A DNA stretch of 64,000 bases, from contig NZ_CP015994.1 in NCBI RefSeq assembly GCF_002214625.1, forward strand, positions 1,150,675 to 1,214,674. The letters run 5' to 3'. The position numbers and the translations under genes are program-made. Each line of letters begins with the position of its first letter. Position 1 is the first letter of the stretch. The stretch is from Anaplasma ovis str. Haibei (GTDB lineage: Bacteria > Pseudomonadota > Alphaproteobacteria > Rickettsiales > Anaplasmataceae). Below, piece by piece: positions 57,341-64,000 of the stretch. A model generated the notes under the pieces. The model made no database searches, had not been told where the DNA came from, and was given only the letters and a program-made list of their open reading frames with translations.

Positions 57341-58462
57341 CTAAAACTCGAGCCTAAGTCCCAGATTCCCACCAAAGTAAGAGAGCTTAAGAGCAACATC
57401 AGCAAAATCGCTTCCTCGGTCTGCCTGCGCATCTCCCAGCACGTGCTCGACAACAAATCTTCTATAACGCACCTCACCGGGCACCTTGTGGACAAAGGCC
57501 TCCAAGTTTACCGAGACTCTTTGCGTAAGTACGTAGTTCACCCCTAAGCGTGCTCTATATGCAAGGCTCCAGAGAGCGTTACCAGATATGTCGACTAAAT
57601 TCCCACCAACGCTGCCGCAAGCATACGGAGTGAGACGCCCCGAGAATGCACTCGTTGGGGCATCGTAACACGCACTGAACATGGCTGCCGTGGTTTCTAC
57701 ATCGTTTACCTCCACTACCGCGGAGACCTCTCCGACACCGTCCACTGCTTTGCTGAGCAACTTAGCCGCGGTGAGTCTATCCTCGCTGCTAAACAGTGCA
57801 AGCCGTTCCGCTGCACTCTCGGCGTTATACTCAGCGTCATCGTGCCCATCAACGGAAACTTTGTATATTGCGGTTTCTATATCTAAGCTGTCGTCTGATG
57901 GGTCTATAACTAGCCCATCCTGGCATCCTGTACAGCTTTCCAGAGCTTCTGCAATGCTGCTACTGCTGCCATTGTAGGCAAGGGCGTAGGTGAGGTTCTT
58001 GAGCAGCAGGAAAAAACCAGCCCCGCCTGCGGACTCATCATTGATTTTTACAGGGAATCTTCTCCCCTCCATTCCGAACTCAAATCTCATTCTACCTGTG
58101 GCGTATCCTGCGGACCACCCGAGCGCCGGGAAATCTCCACATCCGAAGCTTATGTCTGGATTTGGTGACTCCCAATCAAAACTTTCTATCTCCGCCAGCA
58201 ACTCATCGTGCTCAGCACTATGGGTGTGGCGCAAAGGTAACACCCCCGCAGTTTTACCGTCGATAGTTCCTAATTTTAGATCTCTCACGGAACTACGTGC
58301 CCAGCCCGCTGTGCCAACTACGTATACGCGCCGCGTACCCGCCCCTTTATGCTCGATACGTCCTGCACCAAACGCAACACATGCAAACAGGCACGCCGCA
58401 GCTGAGCACGCGCATGCAAACAAAGCGACCTTCCCCTTATCTAACAAAGCAACCGCGTTCAT
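57341..58462 (-). CDS. Outer membrane protein, MSP2/P44-OMP-1 superfamily, divergent member
   Basis: 373 residues from ATG 58460-58462, with GGGGAG nine bases upstream. Signal peptide with hydrophobic core FACACSAAACLFACVAF. Family features: a W-x-SP-like N-terminal strand replaced by VVGTAGWARSSVRDLKL, RMRFEFGMEGRRFPVKI, FFLLLKNLTYALA, a Cys-paired variable region (SCTGCQDG), CYDAPTSAF, RLTPYACGSVGGN and the C-terminal strand YFGGNLGLRLEF ending in Phe, as required for barrel assembly. More divergent than the plus-strand array and without near copies here. It probably shares a minus-strand transcript with the gene at 58826. Confidence 0.82.
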   Translation of the reverse strand: MNAVALLDKGKVALFACACSAAACLFACVAFGAGRIEHKGAGTRRVYVVGTAGWARSSVRDLKLGTIDGKTAGVLPLRHTHSAEHDELLAEIESFDWESPNPDISFGCGDFPALGWSAGYATGRMRFEFGMEGRRFPVKINDESAGGAGFFLLLKNLTYALAYNGSSSSIAEALESCTGCQDGLVIDPSDDSLDIETAIYKVSVDGHDDAEYNAESAAERLALFSSEDRLTAAKLLSKAVDGVGEVSAVVEVNDVETTAAMFSACYDAPTSAFSGRLTPYACGSVGGNLVDISGNALWSLAYRARLGVNYVLTQRVSVNLEAFVHKVPGEVRYRRFVVEHVLGDAQADRGSDFADVALKLSYFGGNLGLRLEF

Positions 58463-58825
58463 AGGCAAACTCCCCACCACCAGCATATACAACCGGACCG
58501 AGTCCAGTGTTTGGGATTCTACCAGCTTCACCGCGAACATTGCAAGATGAATTTATGTTTTTTCAAGCAATTGCACGGTAAACCACACATTTTTCGGATA
58601 CATTATATATGTGCTTTATGCAACGTGCTGGTTGCAATAAGAAATGCGGGTGGTGCAGGATTTGGTTACCTTAGGTTCACGTTCTTGGACTGCAGTCTTA
58701 ACTCAAATCATGAAAATGCGCGCACCACAGGTCCCATTTCTGTCGATTACACAACTATGCATACCGCCGCAACTACACCGGGAGCAACGGCTCTACTGCC
58801 CCCGGAATTTTTGTGGTTGACTGTG

Positions 58826-59983
58826 CTAAATTGAGAAGCTTGCTCCAATATTAAGGCCAAGGTTTTTTAGCCGGAATGTAGACGAAATGCGGCTGGCCGA
58901 TTTTGAAATGCCGCCAGCTACGGAGTCCGTATCTATATCATGATGCTTCACGTTGCCAAATACGCCCTGCAGAAATGCACCCGCTATGAGGTGGACACGA
59001 GGTGTCAGTGCGTAACGCGCGCCGCCCTTTACTTTGTACACAAGATGTGTTGCGGTTTCACCTGACATGCCCATGAACCCCCAGCCAACGCCAGCACAGG
59101 CGTAAGGTATCAATCTCGCTCCTGGAACATATGTAGGAACATCGCGACAAACATTTAGGGTAACAGATGTTGAAGTAATGTCACTAATTCTGGCAACAGT
59201 AGCACCTTCCACGTTCCTGACAAAACTACTCGCAACTCTTGCCACACCCTGTGTGCTTAGCCCTGCTATTTTTTTAGCTACCAACTCCGGGCTGTACTTG
59301 TACTTTTCTGCGCCTCTACCTGCGACAAGGTGCCGCACCGCACTCCTTGGAAATTCGGCCTTGGGGTTTTTTTGCATGCTCCGCATCATATCCACAAAGC
59401 GCTGCTCAACGCCTGCCTTTAGTGCCAGCTCAATTTCTTCAATGCCCGATATTGCCGACTTGATTTTCTGTATATCACCTCCCGTGTGTAGAAAAAGTGC
59501 ACTTTCTATGGCATGAGAATCGCGCTGTGCTATTGCATGCGCAAGATCCCGGATGACAAGAAATGTCCTACTATTGCCCACCTCATCAGTTTTTACCGGG
59601 AATACTTCTCTTCCTACGTTAAGTTCTACCCTGAAGTTTTGCATATTGAGTCCTACTGCGCCTTCAAGTGCTGGAAAGCTACTATTCTCAAACTCTACAG
59701 TAGAATCCAATATGTCCCAGTCAAATCTCTCAGACACAGTTCCAAGCCCGCTGTAGTAGGTAAGTATACCTGCCGGGTTCTGCCCGGAGTCTTTCAGTTT
59801 GAAGTTTTGTACGCTGCCATATGAGGGGTTAAGTGTCAATCCAGCGTAGAGCCCGCCTTGCTGTTCCCAATCTGAGGTATATGCCAACGCCACGGATGGT
59901 AACGCAAAATTCAGGCACACAGCGGATAAGGCCACAGTGCCGGCCAGAAAAGACCGAGCATAATTTACAAAAACGACGCCCAT
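58826..59983 (-). CDS. Outer membrane protein, MSP2/P44-OMP-1 superfamily
   Basis: 385 residues from ATG 59981-59983, behind AGGAGGAAG, a strong ribosome-binding site. The signal peptide (SFLAGTVALSAVCLNFALPS) probably ends near ALA. Motifs in order are GGLYAGLTLNPSYGSVQNF, FRVELNVGREVFPVKTDE, FLVIRDLAHAIAQ, a helical variable region, LNVCRDVPTYVPG, LIPYACAGVGWGFMGMSG and the terminal strand LNIGASFSI. This gene leads the minus-strand pair; 360 bases separate its stop from the next start. Confidence 0.85.
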   Translation of the reverse strand: MGVVFVNYARSFLAGTVALSAVCLNFALPSVALAYTSDWEQQGGLYAGLTLNPSYGSVQNFKLKDSGQNPAGILTYYSGLGTVSERFDWDILDSTVEFENSSFPALEGAVGLNMQNFRVELNVGREVFPVKTDEVGNSRTFLVIRDLAHAIAQRDSHAIESALFLHTGGDIQKIKSAISGIEEIELALKAGVEQRFVDMMRSMQKNPKAEFPRSAVRHLVAGRGAEKYKYSPELVAKKIAGLSTQGVARVASSFVRNVEGATVARISDITSTSVTLNVCRDVPTYVPGARLIPYACAGVGWGFMGMSGETATHLVYKVKGGARYALTPRVHLIAGAFLQGVFGNVKHHDIDTDSVAGGISKSASRISSTFRLKNLGLNIGASFSI

Positions 59984-60530
59984 AAGCGACTTCCTCCTGT
60001 ATTCAATGATATGCTGATAATAAGGGACTAGTGTGTTCCTCATGCAACATTTCTAGCGCACATAAACTGAAGATTCCTTTTATTTTAGTTGGCGTAGTGT
60101 CTTAATTGCAGCCTTGGACGTGTCAGCTGTGATGTTGCAAAAATCTCGCATTCAATAAAAGGTCGTAATATTGCGCGAATCGCACACACTTAAACCTGCT
60201 GCGCGGTATGTTGAGCAATTACATACTAGGAGGCAGGAAAGTCGCAGCTATAGCCCTACAAATATTTATATTGGTACTTTATATATGTAATCACGTGCAC
60301 GCGCTGACAATTACACTTGTGGATATATTGTCAATGTACAAAATACGAGACAGATTTTTTTTAATTTGTGCTTTATGTGCACTATCTCCCACCCAAATGT
60401 CACCAACCTTGCGCTCCGGTGTCTATAACCTCGTGTTGACTTGCCATGATTTACGTACTTGTTTACATGCTTGAAGCTCTTTACGCCCTCTGTGGCCCTG
60501 CCGTGCTAGCCAACCGCGCTACTATCCGCA
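59984..60530. other. Upstream region of the OMP pair; one weak plus-strand frame
   Basis: AT-rich, with a minus-strand TAAAAT box at 60082-60087 that could serve as -10 for the OMP at 58826. A plus-strand frame at 60208-60474 encodes an 88-residue product with one hydrophobic span (IALQIFILVLYICNHVHA) and AGGAGG inside rather than before it. I do not consider it established. Confidence 0.3.
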
Positions 60531-60544
60531 CAGTGTGGCATCAT

Positions 60545-60670
60545 CTAATTCAACTGTGCACTAACATCCTTACCCAGTAGAAATGCTTCGTCCTACAGAT
60601 AAGCAACACCCACCTCAGCATCACCAATACTGAATGCAGTACCCAATCTTCTACAGTTGCCATCACGTGA
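60545..60670 (-). pseudogene. Degenerate MSP2/MSP3-type remnant
   Basis: On the minus strand, a reading gives LGTAFSIGDAEVGVAYL, a stop, then DEAFLLGKDVSAQLN and a stop. These align in order and spacing with the MSP2 motifs IGYSIGGARVEVEVGY and ASVFLLGKELAYDTA seen at 61331-61200, with the intervening residues deleted. In-frame stops show it cannot encode a full domain. It is a decayed superfamily fragment or donor piece. Confidence 0.5.
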
Positions 60671-60845
60671 AGATAGAGATTAGTCGCCCAAGCCCCTATC
60701 CACCGTAAAAATTGGCAGGGCCACATCAGTCATCACGGTCATGCCCCCCCTCCCATACCAATATCGTAGGGTTAGGAGCTGAAGATTTAGAGGTCAATTC
60801 ACATCCATGCCCCTTTGCCCATATACTCCACTTTCCCATAAGTTA

Positions 60846-61331
60846 CTATGTGCACCAATAGTTACTGAACACCGCAGTAACTATTGCGACTGTGACTTTG
60901 CAGTTACTTGTGTTTCCACTAATCGCCATCCCTGACGTACTGATGTTGTTACCTGCAGCAGAGAGCAGTGTTGCATCTGCATCAGCATTGAATGCAGTAC
61001 TGAGCTTGCCATTGCTATCGGCGGTACCACACTTGTTGGTGCCACTGCCACTGTTAGCGGTACCACACACTTTCTGGCTCACTGCTTGACCACCAGTAGC
61101 ACCCTCTACTGCAGCACCCCACTTCTTAGCTTCGCCTTTGGTCATCTTACCTAAAGCATTAGTAAGACGGTCTACCTGACCTCTTGCTGTATCATATGCT
61201 AACTCCTTTCCTAATAAGAATACTGAAGCTGTATCCTCATTAGACTTCTTACCTCCCTTGATGACAAACCTTTCATACCCTACTTCTACTTCAACCCTTG
61301 CTCCTCCAATGCTATACCCAATGCTCCCCCT
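60846..61331 (-). pseudogene. msp2: msp2 functional-pseudogene-like fragment
   Basis: The frame opens after a stop at 61332-61334 and runs 161 residues. It starts in the conserved N-terminal flank of MSP2 (GYSIGGARVEVEVGYERFVI; then SVFLLGKELAYDTARGQVD; RLTNALGKMTKGEAKKWG). It then enters a Cys/Gly/Ser/Asn-rich hypervariable-type region (VCGTANSGSGTNKCG, NNISTSGMAISGNTS) and ends after SNYWCT. There is no start codon, signal peptide or 3' conserved barrel. In A. marginale such truncated copies donate hypervariable sequence by gene conversion into the single msp2 expression site. Here the 3' flank appears missing or altered, so donor activity is uncertain. Confidence 0.75.
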
Positions 61332-61515
61332 CTAGGGCTGTGAGGGTGTGGGGGACAGGATTGGAAGATGAGGTTCCTGAGTGAGCCCAAGGTCGAGTAT
61401 GTTGCAGGATGGTGCCACATTGGGTACCAGTGAAGTTGGGCAATACGGGAAACTTCAGGTGTGGTCGGGAAGTGCCAGCCCTGGTGCCACCAAGTTGGAA
61501 ATGGGGTGCCAGCTG

Positions 61516-61712
61516 CTATGGTCAGTAGTTTTGAGTGAAGCTAGGAAACTGGGTGCCAAGTAGAAGTTAGAGGCTGAGGTTAGTAGGTAGTGCAGAGCTC
61601 AACTGTGTTGATGGTAATGCCAGCCTTGGTGGTGCCAAGTAGAAGTTAGTAGGTGCCTGGGTGTAGAATAAGTGCAACTGTGTCTATGGTGACAATACCA
61701 CACTGTGTAGTT
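61516..61712 (+). repeat. Degenerate repeated copies of virB2 3' ends
   Basis: At least four echoes of the end of the virB2 gene at 62113 and its downstream sequence. A 26-base match joins 61558-61583 to 62473-62498. 61596-61649 repeats the coding end plus tail (AACTGTGTTGATGGTAATGC, then GCCAAGTAGAAGTTAG). 61672-61708 is a more decayed copy (CAACTGTGTCTATGGTGA). 61516-61535 matches 62503-62522 with one base changed. None encodes a VirB2 core. Confidence 0.65.
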
Positions 61713-61744
61713 GCGATGTTGCACCGAGACATCTGGCTACAGCA

Positions 61745-62092
61745 GTGGTAGCCTTGATATGGTTATTCATCACTGCAGGTTCTACTTATGCTAATACTGC
61801 CAGTAACGCTACTGCTGCTGATGATACAGCTACTAAGGTTATATGTAATGTCATTGTCTTCGTGCAGAAGCTTGGGCTTCCTATCATGACTGGAGTGATA
61901 TTGGGTTCCAGTATTATGGCCATCTTCGGCAGACTTGCATGGCCTGCCATTGTTATGTTGGTTGTATTTACTGCCATATTCTTTGGTGCTGGTAAGCTCA
62001 TGGCTAAGTTCGCTGCTGGGCTAGGTAGTGAGATTGGTGATGCCAAGAACTTTGAGTGCAAGGGTGAGGGTAGGACCGGGGCTACTGGTTGA
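61745..62092 (+). CDS. virB2: VirB2-like type IV secretion pilin, paralogue 1
   Basis: Major pilin of the VirB/D4-type secretion system. 115 residues from GTG 61745. A short hydrophobic leader (ALIWLFITAGSTYA) precedes a mature part with two membrane helices. The core is TATKVICNVIVFVQKLGLPI, MTGVILGSSIMAIFG and WPAIVMLVVFTAIFFGAGK. The hydrophilic tail (GDAKNFECKGEGRTGATG) differs from paralogue 2. An ATGTTG at about 61720 aligns with the start of paralogue 2 but is out of frame with the core, so the original N-terminus may be broken by a small indel. Confidence 0.85.
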   Translation: MVALIWLFITAGSTYANTASNATAADDTATKVICNVIVFVQKLGLPIMTGVILGSSIMAIFGRLAWPAIVMLVVFTAIFFGAGKLMAKFAAGLGSEIGDAKNFECKGEGRTGATG

Positions 62093-62112
62093 TAGGTTTT
62101 GGGAGAGTGGTG

Positions 62113-62478
62113 ATGTTGCTTAGATTCTTACTGATTGCTGGAGTGTTAGCATGGGGTATCTTCCATGGTGTACCTGCAGGGGCTGCTGCTCAGGCTTCTC
62201 CTGCTGCTGATGATACAGCTACTAAGGTTATATGTAATGTTATAGGGTTTGTGCAGAAACTTGGATTACCCATCATGACTGGAGTAATACTAGGTTCTAG
62301 TATCATGGCTATATTCGGTAAACTCGCATGGCCTGCCATTGTTATGTTGGTTGTATTTACTGCCATATTCTTTGGTGCTGGTAAGCTTATGGCTAAGTTC
62401 GCTGCTGGGATTAATGGTGATGAGGCTAGCAAGTTCAACTGTGTTGATGGTGGTAATGCCACATTGAGTGGTAAGTAG
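62113..62478 (+). CDS. virB2: VirB2-like type IV secretion pilin, paralogue 2
   Basis: 121 residues from ATG 62113, with GGGAGAG eight to twelve bases upstream. The signal peptide RFLLIAGVLAWGIFHGVPAG leads to AAAQASPAADDTATKV. From DDTATKVICNV through GAGKLMAKFAAG it is nearly identical to paralogue 1. It diverges at the ends: INGDEASKFNCVDGGNATLSGK here. The layout (constant core, variable termini, tandem same-strand copies 20 bases apart) is that of the multi-copy virB2 families of Anaplasma and Ehrlichia. Confidence 0.92.
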   Translation: MLLRFLLIAGVLAWGIFHGVPAGAAAQASPAADDTATKVICNVIGFVQKLGLPIMTGVILGSSIMAIFGKLAWPAIVMLVVFTAIFFGAGKLMAKFAAGINGDEASKFNCVDGGNATLSGK

Positions 62479-62499
62479 AAGTTAGAGGCTGAGGTTAGC

Positions 62500-62545
62500 G
62501 ACTATGGTCAGTAAGTTTGAGTGTAAGGGTGGGGGCTGGGATGGT
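62500..62545 (+). pseudogene. virB2 3'-end remnant
   Basis: The sequence gives MVSKFECKGGGWDGA, matching the tail of virB2 paralogue 1 (NFECKGEGRTGATG) but without the core. It follows the 62473-62498 tail repeat, showing that debris of virB2 ends lies on both sides of the intact genes. Confidence 0.55.
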
Positions 62546-62724
62546 GCATGCAGATTTGCTGCTCGTCTGTCCCGACTCGAAAATCTCCCCCTGCAGCTCA
62601 ACCGCGCCCATACGCGCAGTTGTATAGCCGAATCTTTATTGTCCGCGGTTGTTGTAAAGATTTGCCTTGATTTACTTTTTGGTTTCCATATCATATGACC
62701 CGGTGCCTGGGTGATGGTTGCAGT

Positions 62725-63765
62725 ATGAGGGTAGTAGGAGTACTGCTGTGTGCCCTGGCAGTAGGTCTGGGCATAGGCTTCCTGTACGATAGGTACCAGT
62801 CTAGTCAGGGCGAGGTGGTAAACGTGTACTCTTCCCGTAAGGAAGAGCTACTGCGCGATCTGTTTGGAAAATTTACCGCGGAGACCGGGATCAAGGTTCA
62901 GTACATAAACGACGAGGCGGCGCAGCTGATTGCTCGTATGGAAAGCGAGGGCATGTACAGCAAGGCCGATGTCTTTCTCACGGCTGATGCAGTGAATCTC
63001 ATACTGGCGAAGAAGCGGGGATTGCTGCAAGCGGTGCGTTCCAACGTTCTTGAGCAGGTCATTCCAGCAAGGTACAGGGATGTTGAGGGGTATTGGTTTG
63101 GGCTTACAAAACGTGCCCGGGTGGTGGTTTACAACAAGGCATTGGTAGATGTCGGAGACCTGAGCACATATGAGGATCTTGCAAACCCGAAGTGGAAAGG
63201 CAAGATCTTGGTCAGGTCGTCAAGCAGCCCGTATAACCAGTCGCTAATAGCGTTCATGATAGCAAGCAATGGATCTGCGGCAACGCGGGCATGGGTTCGA
63301 GGGTTGGTGGCCAACTTTGCGCGCAAGCCCAGCGGGGGAGATACCGACCAGATCTACGCAGCGGCTGCTGGTGAAGGTGGGATTGCGATAGTAAATAGCT
63401 ACTACTGGGGCAGGGTTAGTGCTTCCAGCGGTAAGACTGACCAAGATGCCGCATCAAAGCTGGCTGTGTTTTTTCCCAACCAAAGGGAGGGAGAAGGTGC
63501 CATGGTCAATATTAGCGGAGGAGCCATAGCCAAACATGCAAGGAACTTCGCCAATGCAGTTAGATTGTTGGAGTTTTTGTCCAGCGCGGAAGCGCAGAAG
63601 ATATATGCGTATGTCAATCAGGAGTATCCCATAGTGCAGGGGGTTGAGTGCTCCAGTGTCCTGCAGTCTTGGGGTGAGTTTCGGGAAAGTGAGCTACCAT
63701 TGCAGGACCTTGAGGAGCATCTAGCGGAAGCTGTTTTGATTGCGGACGAGGAGGGGTGGAAGTAG
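62725..63765 (+). CDS. fbpA: Iron(III) ABC transporter periplasmic-binding protein (FbpA/HitA type)
   Basis: Captures ferric iron in the periplasm for an FbpBC-type importer. The start chosen is ATG 62725 (MRVVGVLLCALAVG), 346 residues with a signal anchor or peptide; the frame is open to 62695. Family landmarks are VVNVYSSRKEELLRDLF, ADVFLTADAVNL, YWFGLTKRARVVVYN, LANPKWKGKILVRSSSSPYNQ, IVNSYYWGR with the tandem Tyr used for iron, and NISGGAIAKHARN. Permease and ATPase genes are not in the window. Confidence 0.9.
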   Translation: MRVVGVLLCALAVGLGIGFLYDRYQSSQGEVVNVYSSRKEELLRDLFGKFTAETGIKVQYINDEAAQLIARMESEGMYSKADVFLTADAVNLILAKKRGLLQAVRSNVLEQVIPARYRDVEGYWFGLTKRARVVVYNKALVDVGDLSTYEDLANPKWKGKILVRSSSSPYNQSLIAFMIASNGSAATRAWVRGLVANFARKPSGGDTDQIYAAAAGEGGIAIVNSYYWGRVSASSGKTDQDAASKLAVFFPNQREGEGAMVNISGGAIAKHARNFANAVRLLEFLSSAEAQKIYAYVNQEYPIVQGVECSSVLQSWGEFRESELPLQDLEEHLAEAVLIADEEGWK

Positions 63766-63942
63766 TTGTTAGATAAAAGATTGCTAGAGGTTTTGGTGTG
63801 CCCGCTGACTGGTGGTGAGTTGTATTACGATGCTGACAGTTGCGAGTTGGTAAGTGAAAATGCAGGTCTCGCGTTTCCCATACACGACGGGATCCCTGTA
63901 ATGCTTGTGGACGAAGCGCGCAAGCTGGAGTCTGATAAGTAG
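63766..63942 (+). CDS. Trm112 family small zinc-ribbon-like protein
   Basis: 58 residues starting with TTG at 63766, immediately after the fbpA stop, with GAGGAGGGG about 6-14 bases upstream, inside fbpA. It begins [20 protein letters not shown] and later has [21 protein letters not shown], the pattern of the bacterial Trm112/YcaR family. Only one Cys of the usual two CxxC pairs remains (VCPLTGG), so zinc binding may be lost. Zero spacing from fbpA implies translational coupling. Confidence 0.8.
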   Translation: MLDKRLLEVLVCPLTGGELYYDADSCELVSENAGLAFPIHDGIPVMLVDEARKLESDK

Positions 63943-63945
63943 CGC

Positions 63946-63972
63946 CCTGCTGCAAGTTTCGAACGTTGCAGG
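63946..63972 (+). terminator. Stem-loop after the fbpA-Trm112 pair
   Basis: CCCTGC (63946-63951) pairs with GCAGGG near 63967-63972, and the inner part (GTTTCGAAC) is also self-complementary. It lies four bases after the last stop codon. No long T-run follows, so it may be a weak terminator or mRNA-stabilising hairpin. Confidence 0.45.
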
Positions 63973-64000
63973 GTTTGCTGTGGGCTCGAGGGTGGCAGTT

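Noticed and set aside
60208..60474. 88-codon plus-strand frame with one hydrophobic span
   Set aside because: No ribosome-binding site before the start and located in the upstream region of minus-strand OMP genes; evidence too thin to call a gene.
1..64000. CRISPR array, insertion sequence or prophage
   Set aside because: No regularly spaced short repeats, no transposase or phage-like product and no terminal inverted repeats were seen on either strand.

Overview
The window comes from a tick-borne alphaproteobacterium of the family Anaplasmataceae, almost certainly Anaplasma and most like A. marginale or a close relative (A. centrale, A. ovis). Grounds: a minus-strand fragment carries the conserved block of the MSP2 major surface protein joined to a hypervariable-type stretch (60846-61331). 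There are six further members of the MSP2/P44-OMP-1 surface-antigen superfamily, paralogous virB2 pilin genes, a Shemin-type 5-aminolevulinate synthase, the archaeal-like ValRS typical of Rickettsiales, and long decayed spacers in a reduced genome. Species was not tested by any search.

Layout. 1-5.3 kb: housekeeping (partial plsC, rpsT, lgt, murJ) and an orphan gene. 5.3-13.4 kb: an accessory island. It holds a near-perfect tandem duplication of about 1.18 kb carrying an unknown gene, a small orphan, and a plus-strand outer-membrane-protein array (three full-length genes and one truncated 5' cassette abutting recF). 13.4-16.3 kb, minus strand: recF, argF, a tiny membrane peptide and a Lys/Ala-rich basic protein. 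16.6-23.8 kb, plus: polA, rpe, mlaE-mlaF and a 700-residue orphan membrane protein. 23.9-27.3 kb, minus: glnA-mraY-ispB. 27.4-33.5 kb: tRNA-Lys, tyrS, hemA, yraN (minus), secF, mrdA. 33.7-37.2 kb, minus: tRNA-Cys, fbaB, pdhC and a Gln-rich orphan. 37.7-47 kb: guaA, gltA, gshA, holA (minus), then a coupled lolC-hemX-like-hemY-DUF1467 set. 47.5-51.3 kb: atpH-atpA-greA-ribB-smpB behind a good sigma-70-type promoter. 51.4-57 kb: valS (minus), ccmF, ygfZ. 57.3-62.6 kb: a second accessory island with two minus-strand OMP genes, msp2-type remnants, two virB2 genes and repeated debris of virB2 3' ends. 62.7-64 kb: an iron-binding lipoprotein-like gene followed directly by a Trm112-type protein.

How it fits together. 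The core genes supply replication and repair (polA, recF, holA), translation (tyrS, valS, rpsT, smpB), ATP synthesis, heme and cytochrome c biogenesis, glutamine and glutathione synthesis, gluconeogenic/pentose carbon flow, and an envelope kit (lgt, lolC, mlaEF, secF). Peptidoglycan-lineage enzymes (mraY, murJ, mrdA, ispB for the lipid carrier) persist in a lineage with little or no classical wall. The two accessory islands carry the host-facing genes: surface antigens diversified by duplication and segmental gene conversion, and type IV secretion pilin paralogues.

The most striking observations are (1) a mobile 5' OMP module present in a full gene and as a lone cassette beside recF, flanked by a repeated hairpin motif; (2) the tandem duplication of an uncharacterised acidic low-complexity protein; and (3) degenerate copies of virB2 3' ends and msp2 pieces. 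No CRISPR array, insertion sequence, prophage or rRNA gene was seen.
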